Source: Variovorax paradoxus (GTDB lineage Bacteria; Pseudomonadota; Gammaproteobacteria; Burkholderiales; Burkholderiaceae_C). Taken from it: a DNA stretch of 64,000 nucleotides. This document shows, piece after piece, positions 1 through 7,412 of the stretch. Position 1 is the stretch's first letter; every line of letters starts with the position of its first letter. The notes beneath the pieces are model-generated. The model saw nothing but the letters and a program-made list of their open reading frames with translations. It was not told the DNA's origin and did not search any database. A program made the translations under genes and the position numbers. Location of the stretch: assembly GCF_029919115.1 (NCBI RefSeq), contig NZ_CP123990.1:682001-746000 (forward strand), in the 5' to 3' direction.

Positions 1-816
1 GTGCTGCGGCTGGTGGAAAGCACTGCGGGCCAGGTGCTCTACCGCGGCGACGACATCGGCACACTCTCGGGCGAGCGCATGCGCAAGCTGCGCAGCAAGC
101 TGCAGATCATCTTTCAAGATCCGTACGCAAGCCTGAACCCCAAGATGCGCATCAGCGCCATCCTCGGAGAGGCGCTGTCCACGCACGGCCTGCACAAGGG
201 CGCCGCCGCACGCGACAAACGCATTGCCGAGCTGCTCGAAACCGTGGGCCTGCGCGCGGAGCATGCGAGCCGTTTCCCGCACGAGTTCTCGGGCGGGCAG
301 CGCCAGCGCATCGGCGTGGCGCGCGCGCTCGCGGTGGAGCCGGAGTTCATCGTGGCCGACGAGCCGCTGTCGGCGCTGGACGTCTCCATTCAGTCGCAGG
401 TCATCAACCTGCTGGCCGACCTGCGCGAGCGGCTTGGGCTGACCATGCTCTTCATCTCGCACGATCTCGACGTGGTCGAGTACCTGTGCGACCGCGTGGT
501 GGTGCTGTACCTTGGCAAGGTGATGGAGGTAGCCACCACCGACGAACTGTTCGCGCGGCCTTCGCACCCCTACACCCAGGCGCTGCTGGCCGCGAGCCCG
601 AAGCCCGACCCGACGCTGGCCACGGAACGCATCGCGCTCAAGGGCGACATTCCCAGCCCCATCTCTCCGCCTTCGGGCTGCGTGTTCCGCACCCGTTGCC
701 CGCACGCCATCGCGGCCTGCGCTCAGACCGTGCCGCCGCTCGATGAGATTTCCGTCGGACACTACAGCGCCTGCATCCGCAAAGAGCTGCTCTCCAACAT
801 TGCCGCACGACCATGA
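1..816 (+). CDS. Peptide/opine-type ABC transporter ATP-binding protein, 3' part
   Basis: This is the C-terminal 271 residues of a DppF/OppF-type ATPase that energises uptake of peptides or similar compounds. The gene begins before the window: the Walker A motif is missing, so the GTG at base 1 is not the start. Visible are the Q-loop FQDPYASLNP, the signature FSGGQRQRIG, Walker B with ADEPLSALD, the switch histidine in FISHDL, and the C-terminal oligopeptide-type domain (HPYTQALL, then CVFRTRCPHA). The stop overlaps the next start as ATGA, so it shares an operon with the D-amino-acid deaminase. That suggests its substrate is a D-amino-acid-containing peptide or N-acyl-D-amino acid (inference). 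Confidence 0.9.
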   Translation: MLRLVESTAGQVLYRGDDIGTLSGERMRKLRSKLQIIFQDPYASLNPKMRISAILGEALSTHGLHKGAAARDKRIAELLETVGLRAEHASRFPHEFSGGQRQRIGVARALAVEPEFIVADEPLSALDVSIQSQVINLLADLRERLGLTMLFISHDLDVVEYLCDRVVVLYLGKVMEVATTDELFARPSHPYTQALLAASPKPDPTLATERIALKGDIPSPISPPSGCVFRTRCPHAIAACAQTVPPLDEISVGHYSACIRKELLSNIAARP

Positions 817-2129
817 CCGACACCACAGCCGCCACCGACAAGATCAACGATTTCAACGACCCGCTGCTGGGCAGCAACTTCAAGGGCTACCCGCGCACCC
901 AGCCGCCGCGCCGCCGCAGCGAGGTTGGCGCCGCAGGGTGGAACGTGCTCGCCGGCGACCTGCCGCTGCCGCTGGCCGTGCTCAAGCGCGAGGCGCTCGA
1001 GCACAACCTGACCTGGATGCAGTCGCGCGTGCGCGAGTGGGGCATCGATTTGGCGCCGCATGGCAAGACGACCATGTCGCCGCAGCTCTTCCAGCGCCAG
1101 CTCGATGCCGGCGCCTGGGGCCTGACCTTCGCTACCGTGACGCAACTCGCCGTTGGCGTCGCGGCCGGCGCCCGCCGCACGCTCATCGCCAACCAGGTGG
1201 TCAGCGACGAAGACCTGGCCGGCATCCAGTTGCTGCTGCATGCGCATGCGGACCTTCGCGTGGTGTTCCTGGTCGATTCGCTGGCGCAGCTCGCGCTGAT
1301 CGAAGACTGGTCGAAGCGCCACCCCGAGAGCGTGCCTTTCGAGGTGATGCTGGAGATTGGCGTCGAAGGCGCACGCACCGGCTGCCGTACCCACGAGGAA
1401 GCCGTGGCCCTTGCCACGCGGCTGCGCGCCAGCGATGCGGTCAAGCTAGTGGGCATCGAAACCTACGAAGGTCAAGGCGCCACCGGCGCCAGCGAACCCG
1501 ATGCGGCCTATGCCACCACGCTGATGGACCGCGTGGAAGCCATTGCGCGCCACTGCGATACGCAGCAGTTGTTCGAAACGGCCGAGGTGCTGGTTTCCGC
1601 TGGCGGCTCGGCCATCTTCGACCTGGTGGCCGGCCGGCTCAAGCCCGCGCTGGGTTCGCCCGTGCGCGGCCTGCTGCGCTCGGGCTGCTATGTCACGCAC
1701 GACCACGGGTTTTACAAGCGCATGGTGAGCGCGGTGGACGAGCGGCTGGGTTGCGATTGCGGGGAGAGCCTGCGCCCCGCCATGGAGGTGTGGGCCACGG
1801 TGCAATCGCGGCCTGAAAAGGGCCTGGCGATTCTGGCGGTCGGCAAGCGCGACATTTCGTTCGATCTCTCGATGCCGGTGCCCATCGCACGCGCCGCACG
1901 CGGCATGCTCGAAGCCGAGGCCGTGCCCGCCGGCTGGAAGATCACCGCGCTGAACGACCAGCACGCCTATCTGCGCTGGAACGAATCCGAAGAGGCGCAG
2001 GCGCCCGTGGTCGGAGACCGGGTCGGCCTGGGCATTTCGCACCCCTGCACCACCTTCGACAAGTGGCACTGGATGCCGGTGGTCGAAGAGAACTACCGCG
2101 TGAGCGACGCCGTCGCCATGCACTTCTGA
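813..2129 (+). CDS. PLP-dependent D-amino-acid deaminase (D-serine dehydratase-like, COG3616 type)
   Basis: The 438-residue protein has the alanine-racemase-like barrel with the PLP lysine in APHGKTTM (Lys85). At its C-terminus it has the SHPCTTFDKW motif, whose His and Cys bind zinc in eukaryotic-type D-serine dehydratases. The family deaminates D-serine or D-threonine-like substrates to 2-oxo acids and ammonia. The start ATG overlaps the ABC ATPase stop (ATGA), and an RpiR regulator and an N-acyl-D-amino-acid deacylase follow. It could therefore act on the D-amino acid that the deacylase releases. The exact substrate cannot be read from the sequence, and D-threonine aldolase relatives share this fold. 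Confidence 0.85.
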   Translation: MTDTTAATDKINDFNDPLLGSNFKGYPRTQPPRRRSEVGAAGWNVLAGDLPLPLAVLKREALEHNLTWMQSRVREWGIDLAPHGKTTMSPQLFQRQLDAGAWGLTFATVTQLAVGVAAGARRTLIANQVVSDEDLAGIQLLLHAHADLRVVFLVDSLAQLALIEDWSKRHPESVPFEVMLEIGVEGARTGCRTHEEAVALATRLRASDAVKLVGIETYEGQGATGASEPDAAYATTLMDRVEAIARHCDTQQLFETAEVLVSAGGSAIFDLVAGRLKPALGSPVRGLLRSGCYVTHDHGFYKRMVSAVDERLGCDCGESLRPAMEVWATVQSRPEKGLAILAVGKRDISFDLSMPVPIARAARGMLEAEAVPAGWKITALNDQHAYLRWNESEEAQAPVVGDRVGLGISHPCTTFDKWHWMPVVEENYRVSDAVAMHF

Positions 2130-2143
2130 ACAACGCGAACCCG

Positions 2144-3055
2144 ATGACCCCCTCATTGCTTCAGAAGATCGGCGAGATCCGCAGCAGCGCACCCGCCACG
2201 CGCCGCGCAATTCTCGACCTGATCCTCGAGGACCCGGACCGCGCGCTCGAAGAGAGCTTCGAACAACTGGCCGAGCGCTCGGGCAGTTCGGTGCCCACCA
2301 TCATGCGCACCTGCCGCGACCTGGGCTTTGCGGGATTGCGGGAGTTCAAGCTTGCGCTCGCGCAAGAGCTCGCGCTGGGCGGCTCCCCGCTGCACCGCCG
2401 CGTGAACATCGAGGACGCGGCGGACGAAGTGGTCAGCAAGATCGCGCGCAGCGCCGCGGCTTCGGTCTCGGGTGTGCGCGGGCAACTCGACATGCAGGTG
2501 CTCGAAGGCGCGGTGGCCGTCATTGCGGCCGCACCGCACGTCGACTTGTACGGTGCGGGCGCCACCTCGTGGTTCATGGCCAACGATCTGCAGGCGCGGC
2601 TCTTCAGGCTCGGCCTCTCGGCCAATGCCTGGGCCGACTACCACCTGCAGCAGGTGGCGGGCGCGGCGCAGCGCCCAGGCGGAGTGGTCATCGCCATCTC
2701 GCACGTGGGTGGCATGCCTTCGCTGCTCGACGCGGTGGACATCGCGCGCGGGCAGGGCGCCAAGGTGGTCGCGCTCACGCGGCCGGACACCGCGCTGGCG
2801 GCCAAGGCCGACTTCCTGCTGGGCCTTTCGGTGCCCGACGACGCGGTGATGCATGTGGGCATCGATGCCTACCTGACGCACCTCACCGCTATCGAGATTC
2901 TCACGGTGCTGGTGGCGCAGCGACGGGGCGAGCCCGCGGTGCAACGGCTGCAGCGCGCGCGCGAAGCCTTTCAGCGCCACGGCATCGACGCCGCCACGCA
3001 CCCGCTGCAAAGCTGGGACGGCGGCGGCATCAACACGGGAGGCCGCGCATCGTGA
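2144..3055 (+). CDS. MurR/RpiR family transcriptional regulator
   Basis: A 303-residue cytoplasmic regulator with an N-terminal RpiR helix-turn-helix (about residues 1-77; SSVPTIMRTCRDLGF is the recognition region) and a C-terminal SIS domain of the type that binds phosphosugars or related ligands. I chose the ATG at 2144, 14 bases after the deaminase stop, because upstream codons in this frame lie inside that gene. Its stop overlaps the GTG of the deacylase gene. It probably controls this D-amino-acid operon, possibly with an N-acylated amino sugar or amino acid as effector (inference). Confidence 0.85.
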   Translation: MTPSLLQKIGEIRSSAPATRRAILDLILEDPDRALEESFEQLAERSGSSVPTIMRTCRDLGFAGLREFKLALAQELALGGSPLHRRVNIEDAADEVVSKIARSAAASVSGVRGQLDMQVLEGAVAVIAAAPHVDLYGAGATSWFMANDLQARLFRLGLSANAWADYHLQQVAGAAQRPGGVVIAISHVGGMPSLLDAVDIARGQGAKVVALTRPDTALAAKADFLLGLSVPDDAVMHVGIDAYLTHLTAIEILTVLVAQRRGEPAVQRLQRAREAFQRHGIDAATHPLQSWDGGGINTGGRAS

Positions 3056-4530
3056 GCGGAGAAGCCAAAGCCATATTGCTCGAAGCGGGCCTGGTCGTCG
3101 ATGGATCGGGCGGGCCTTCGTGGACCGGTGACGTGCTGCTGCAGGGCGATCGAATCGTTGCGCTTGGCGAACGCCTGCGTGAGCGGCTGCCCGAAGGCCT
3201 GACGCTGGCCGACATCGAGATCGTCGACTGCCGCAAGAAGGTAATAGCCCCCGGCTTCATCGATGCGCACACGCACGACGACGCCATCGTGCTGCGCGAC
3301 CCGCTCTGCCTGCCCAAGGTGTCGCAAGGAATCACCACCGTGGTGACCGGCAACTGCGGCATCTCGCTCGCGCCGTACCGCACGCCGCAGTCCAAGCCGC
3401 CGCTCACGCTCCTGGGCGCAGAGTCGTTCAAGCACGCCACCATGGCCGAGTACCGCGCGGCTGTCGATGCAACGCAGCCCGCGCTCAACGTTGCGGCGCT
3501 GGTGGGCCACACCACCTTGCGCTTCGCGGCCATGGAAGCGCTCGATCGGCCCGCAAGCAACGACGAACTGGCGCGCATGGCCATGCTGCTCGACAGCAGC
3601 ATGGCCGAGGGTGCGCACGGCATGTCGTCGGGCCTGTTCTATGAAGAAGCGTTTGCCGCTCCCGCCGAAGAAGTGACGGCGCTCGCGCGCGTGGTGGCAA
3701 GGCATGGCGGCGTCTACGCAACGCACCTGCGCAGCGAAATGCAGCAGATCATCGAAGCGCTGCATGAAGCGGGTGACACAGCCTTCAGCGCGGGCGTGCC
3801 GCTGGTCATTTCGCACCACAAGTGCGCCGGCCCCGCCAACTGGGGCCGCACGAAGGAAACGCTGCCGCTGATCGAGGCGCTGGCCGAGCGGCAGAAAATT
3901 TCGATGGACGTGTACCCCTACGTGGCGGGCTCCACCGTGCTGCGTGAAGACCTGGTCGACGGCGTCATCGACGTGCTGCTGACCTGGTCCGACCCCTACC
4001 CGGAGATGACGGGGCGGCTCATTTCCGACATTGCACGCGAGTGGGGCACCACCGAACAGGAGGCGTGCCTGCGCCTGAAGCCCGGCGGCGCCTGCTATTT
4101 CCAGATGCAGGAAGAAGACGTGGAGCGCGTCATCGCACACCCGCTCACCATGATCGGCAGCGATGGCCTGCCGCACGACCGCCATCCGCATCCGCGGCTG
4201 TGGGGCGCATTCCCACGCGTGTTCGCACGCTACTGGCGTCAGCGCCGCCTGTTCACGCTGGAGCAGGCCGTGCACAAGATGACCGGCATGACCGCGCGCA
4301 ACCTGCGCATCGCCGACCGCGGGTTGCTGCGCGTGGGCGGCATGGCCGACGTGGTGGTGTTCGACCCCGAGACCATCGCCGACACCGCCACGTACGACAA
4401 GCCGCACGGCGTGAGCTTGGGCGTCGAGCGTGTGTTCGTGAATGGCGTGCTGGCGTACCGCGGCGGTGGCGCCGAGGCGAAGGTGCTGGCTCGGGCGGGG
4501 CGGATGCTTAGTCGGGGGGGAAGGGCTTAA
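3052..4530 (+). CDS. N-acyl-D-amino-acid deacylase (amidohydrolase superfamily)
   Basis: The 492-residue protein matches D-aminoacylases, which hydrolyse N-acyl-D-amino acids to the free D-amino acid and a carboxylate. It has the metal motif DAHTHDD near the N-terminus, the TGNCG cysteine ligand segment, histidines in YATHLRSE and SHHKCAG, and the catalytic aspartate region IGSDGLPHD. The GTG start at 3052 overlaps the regulator stop as GTGA, which fixes this start despite an open frame reaching far upstream. With the D-amino-acid deaminase in the same operon it forms a two-step route: deacylate, then deaminate. Confidence 0.9.
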   Translation: MSGEAKAILLEAGLVVDGSGGPSWTGDVLLQGDRIVALGERLRERLPEGLTLADIEIVDCRKKVIAPGFIDAHTHDDAIVLRDPLCLPKVSQGITTVVTGNCGISLAPYRTPQSKPPLTLLGAESFKHATMAEYRAAVDATQPALNVAALVGHTTLRFAAMEALDRPASNDELARMAMLLDSSMAEGAHGMSSGLFYEEAFAAPAEEVTALARVVARHGGVYATHLRSEMQQIIEALHEAGDTAFSAGVPLVISHHKCAGPANWGRTKETLPLIEALAERQKISMDVYPYVAGSTVLREDLVDGVIDVLLTWSDPYPEMTGRLISDIAREWGTTEQEACLRLKPGGACYFQMQEEDVERVIAHPLTMIGSDGLPHDRHPHPRLWGAFPRVFARYWRQRRLFTLEQAVHKMTGMTARNLRIADRGLLRVGGMADVVVFDPETIADTATYDKPHGVSLGVERVFVNGVLAYRGGGAEAKVLARAGRMLSRGGRA

Positions 4531-4534
4531 TTGA

Positions 4535-4567
4535 TTCAGGGCGTGTGCACTGCCGGTTACCCCTGAA
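4535..4567. repeat. Short remnant of the TTCAGGG-ended repeat family
   Basis: The first 16 bases, TTCAGGGCGTGTGCAC, are identical to the left end of the large element at 34899. The remnant ends in CCCTGAAC, the inverted form of the other end. Only the two ends remain, 19 bases apart. It lies between the deacylase and flavin-reductase genes. Confidence 0.6.
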
Positions 4568-4608
4568 CAGCGCGTGCGGAGAGCCGCAAGGCGTGGCATG
4601 CTGGCCGC

Positions 4609-5250
4609 ATGACCCGTTCCTCGTCCGCTACTCCCGACGCATCGTCGTCTTCGTACCGCTCGCCGGTTCCCCTGGCCAAGGCCTACCGCCTGATCAACCA
4701 CGGTCCCACCGTTCTCGTGAGTGCCGCTCACGGCGGGCAGCGCAACATCATGGCCGCGGCCTGGGCGATGCCGCTGGACTTCGACCCGCCCAAGGTGGCC
4801 GTGGTGCTCGACAAGAGCACCTGGACCCGCACGCTGCTTGAAAGCGAGGGCACCTTTGCGCTGCAGGTGCCCTCTCGCGCGCAGCTCGATCTGACGGAAG
4901 CCTTGGGCAACAGTTCGGGGCGCGAGATCGTCGAACGCGATGGGCGCGACAAGTTTGCGGCCTACGGGCTGCAGACTTTCGCCGGCACCGCCGTTGCGGC
5001 GCCCTTGCTTGAGGGCTGCGTGGCCTGGCTCGAATGCCGGCTGTTGCCAGAGCCGCACATTCAGCAGCGCTACGACCTGTTCCTCGGCGAGGTGATTGCT
5101 GCGCAGGCCGACTCGCGCGTGTTTGCCGAGGGGCGCTGGAACTTCACGGGACACGATGAACTCCGCACGCTGCATCATGTGGCGGGCGGTCATTTCATCG
5201 TCGATGGCGACGCGGTCGATGCGCAGCCGATCCGGCCGGTGCAAACCTAG
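4609..5250 (+). CDS. Flavin reductase-like domain protein (FMN-binding split barrel)
   Basis: A 213-residue protein of the flavin_reduct/DIM6 family, which bind FMN and often supply reduced flavin to a partner oxygenase. The core runs from LINHGPTVLVSAAHGGQRN through MAAAWAMPLDFDPPKVAVVLD to a typical C-terminal segment (LRTLHHVAGGHFIVDGD). The first 20 residues are rich in Ser/Thr and probably disordered. A later start is possible, but no better ATG precedes the domain. No obvious oxygenase partner adjoins it, so its role is open. Transcription is probably independent of the upstream operon, because 78 bases with a repeat remnant separate them. Confidence 0.75.
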   Translation: MTRSSSATPDASSSSYRSPVPLAKAYRLINHGPTVLVSAAHGGQRNIMAAAWAMPLDFDPPKVAVVLDKSTWTRTLLESEGTFALQVPSRAQLDLTEALGNSSGREIVERDGRDKFAAYGLQTFAGTAVAAPLLEGCVAWLECRLLPEPHIQQRYDLFLGEVIAAQADSRVFAEGRWNFTGHDELRTLHHVAGGHFIVDGDAVDAQPIRPVQT

Positions 5251-5271
5251 TTTTTTGATTGGCGTCCTGCG

Positions 5272-6066
5272 TCAGGGCGCTTGCCTGCGCGCAATGGGTG
5301 CCACCAGCATGTGCCGCAAAGCCAGCACGCCGCACACTGTTGCCACCAGGATTGCCACCAAGGCCAGCGCGGTGTCCGCGAGCGAAATGGTTTCGGGCAG
5401 GTCGCTCAAGAAAATGGTGCCGGTGTTGTAGGCCGCATGCAGCGCGATGCACGGAATGAGCGAGCGGGTGCGCTCATAGAGCCACCCCAGCACCGTGCCC
5501 AAGACCAGCCCGACGAAAAACTGGTAGATGTTCATGTGCGCCACCCCGAAGAGCAACGCCGAGCCCAGGATGGCCTGCCACCTCGAATAGCGCTGCAGGA
5601 AACCCCGCAGAACGATGCCACGGAACAGCATTTCCTCGAGCAGGGGCGCCATCACGCACACGGCAAGCGTGGCGGCAACGCTGCCGTCGGCCATGCGGCT
5701 GAACATCGATTCTTCCCAAGCGGAAAGCGGCGCGACCAGCACCAGCAGGTTCATTGCCGACACTATCACCACCATCAGTCCCGGCACCAGCAGCAGCACC
5801 GGCGGCACGATCAGCACCAGCGTGGCCCGGGCGGAGGCCGGAGACTGGTGGAACAACTCGCGATAGGTGAGCTGCTGAAAGTGCATGACCCCGGCAAAGA
5901 CGCAGCCGTTGCCCAGCACGGCGGCAAGCACGCCAAGCTGCATGTCGTTCAGCCCGAGCCAACGGTTGGCGTCGCGCAGCGCAACGGCAATGACGAACTC
6001 GCACAGGAACAGCGCCAGGAACAGGAGGGCGGCCTGCGGCCCGCTGGGAAAGCCCTGGCTCTTCAC
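5272..6066 (-). CDS. CPBP family intramembrane metalloprotease (CAAX protease-like)
   Basis: A 264-residue polytopic membrane protein with about six to eight hydrophobic segments. The Abi/CPBP signature is present: APLLEEMLFRGIVLRG supplies the EExxxR motif and FGVAHMNIYQF the downstream histidine motif. I chose the GTG at 6066 because it forms a GTGA overlap with the stop of the upstream methyltransferase gene, although the frame stays open to 6138. Relatives cleave prenylated CAAX peptides in eukaryotes and confer bacteriocin immunity in some bacteria. Pairing with an ICMT-like methyltransferase echoes the eukaryotic CAAX pathway, but no bacterial substrate is evident. Confidence 0.8.
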   Translation of the reverse strand: MKSQGFPSGPQAALLFLALFLCEFVIAVALRDANRWLGLNDMQLGVLAAVLGNGCVFAGVMHFQQLTYRELFHQSPASARATLVLIVPPVLLLVPGLMVVIVSAMNLLVLVAPLSAWEESMFSRMADGSVAATLAVCVMAPLLEEMLFRGIVLRGFLQRYSRWQAILGSALLFGVAHMNIYQFFVGLVLGTVLGWLYERTRSLIPCIALHAAYNTGTIFLSDLPETISLADTALALVAILVATVCGVLALRHMLVAPIARRQAP

Positions 6067-6623
6067 AGCAGGAAAGGAATGAAGCGCCGCGTGCGGCGCA
6101 TGTACTCGCGGTAGGCATCGCCAAAATGGGCAATGCATTCCTTCTCATCGCTGCGCGCCGTCAGAAACAACAGCACCGTGGCCGCCAGCACCAGCGCAAG
6201 GGTGAGCCAGGTGAACTGCTTCAGGAAGGCGCCCCAGGCCAGCAGCATCAGTGCCGTGTACATGGGGTGGCGAATGTAGCGGAAGGCACCCGTGCTGACG
6301 ATGAACGATGTTTTCTCGAAACCATAGAGCGCCGGATCGTCGTTGCGCGCCTCGGTCGGCTTGCCATGGGCCTTGAGCAGCCTTACCGCATGGATCGGCA
6401 GCCAGATCGACAGCGCCAGCAGCACGCAGGAGAGCAGCTGGGTGAACGACAGCGGGTCTACATGCCAGACCGGCAGGTTCACGATGATGAGCACCAGCAT
6501 GCACTCCCACGCAAAAAAGCGGTAGAAGCCGTGCGAGCCCGGCTGGCTCAGCGGGCCGCGCGACACGTACAGCAGCGCTGCCGTGCCGGCGACAAAAAGA
6601 AAAATCTGAAACCAGAGGAGCAT
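6063..6623 (-). CDS. Isoprenylcysteine carboxyl methyltransferase-like membrane protein
   Basis: A 186-residue membrane protein with four or five hydrophobic helices and the ICMT/PEMT-type SAM-binding motif. This consists of FRYIRHPMYTALMLLAWG followed by the C-terminal SDEKECIAHFGDAYREYMR segment, whose acidic and arginine residues are conserved in the family. It is translationally coupled to the CPBP protease downstream (GTGA). Family members methylate carboxyl groups or phospholipid amines in the membrane. Bacterial homologues are mostly uncharacterised, so the substrate is unknown. Confidence 0.75.
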   Translation of the reverse strand: MLLWFQIFLFVAGTAALLYVSRGPLSQPGSHGFYRFFAWECMLVLIIVNLPVWHVDPLSFTQLLSCVLLALSIWLPIHAVRLLKAHGKPTEARNDDPALYGFEKTSFIVSTGAFRYIRHPMYTALMLLAWGAFLKQFTWLTLALVLAATVLLFLTARSDEKECIAHFGDAYREYMRRTRRFIPFLL

Positions 6624-6653
6624 GGCGGCCGAATTTACACGGCCCGCCCGACT

Positions 6654-7412
6654 TCAGCCAGAGATTGAAAATCCGCCGTCCACCGGAATCGCAGTGCCGG
6701 TCACGTAATCAGACGCCCGGCTGGCCAGAAACACGGCCGTGCCGGCAATGTCGGCGGGCTTGCCCCAGCGGCCGGCGGCCGCCCGGGCGACCACCCGGTC
6801 GTACAGGCCCGGAATCTGGCTGCGGGCGCCGTCGGTCAGCTCGGTCTCGAACCAGCCCGGGAGAATTGCGTTCACCTGGATGTTGTCGGCCGCCCAAGAG
6901 AGCGCGGTCGACTTGGTGAGCTGCACGATGCCGGCCTTGCTCGCGGCATAAGCTGGGGCGTAGGGCGCGCCGAAGATCGACATCATCGAGCCGATGTTGA
7001 TGATCTTGCCGCCGCCCGCCTTCTTCAGGTGGGGATGCGCGGCCCGGCTGCACAGGAAGGCGCTGGTCAGGTTGGTGTCCATCACCTTGTGCCACTCGTC
7101 CAGCGCCAGCTGGTCCACGGGCTTGCGCACCGTGGTGCCGGCGTTGTTGATGAGGATGTCGAGCCGGCCGCAGCGCGCAGCCGCTTCGTCGAAGGCCTTC
7201 TGCACCGAGGCTTCATCGGCCACATCGATTTCGAGCGCAAAGCTGTCGCTGCCCAGCGCCTTGAGCGCTTCGACCGCGGCGGCCGACTTTTGGGCGTTGC
7301 GCGCGGCCACGATGACGCGGGCGCCGGCTTGGGCAAGGCCCTGGGCCATTCCCAAGCCGATGCCGCCATTGCCGCCGGTGACGAGTGCTGTTTTTCCTGT
7401 GAGATCGAACAT
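6654..7412 (-). CDS. Short-chain dehydrogenase/reductase (FabG-like)
   Basis: A 252-residue classical SDR: cofactor motif TGGNGGIGLG, NNAG, catalytic Ser in NIGSMMS and YAASK. The C-terminus is the usual VTGTAIPVDGGF. The ATG at 7412 overlaps the stop of paaZ (ATGA), so the gene is read as the tail of the phenylacetate transcript even though an open frame extends into paaZ. Being coupled to paaZ, it may oxidise or reduce a 3-hydroxy/3-oxo intermediate of phenylacetate degradation. That is an inference from position, since SDR substrates are not readable from sequence. Confidence 0.85.
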   Translation of the reverse strand: MFDLTGKTALVTGGNGGIGLGMAQGLAQAGARVIVAARNAQKSAAAVEALKALGSDSFALEIDVADEASVQKAFDEAAARCGRLDILINNAGTTVRKPVDQLALDEWHKVMDTNLTSAFLCSRAAHPHLKKAGGGKIINIGSMMSIFGAPYAPAYAASKAGIVQLTKSTALSWAADNIQVNAILPGWFETELTDGARSQIPGLYDRVVARAAAGRWGKPADIAGTAVFLASRASDYVTGTAIPVDGGFSISG

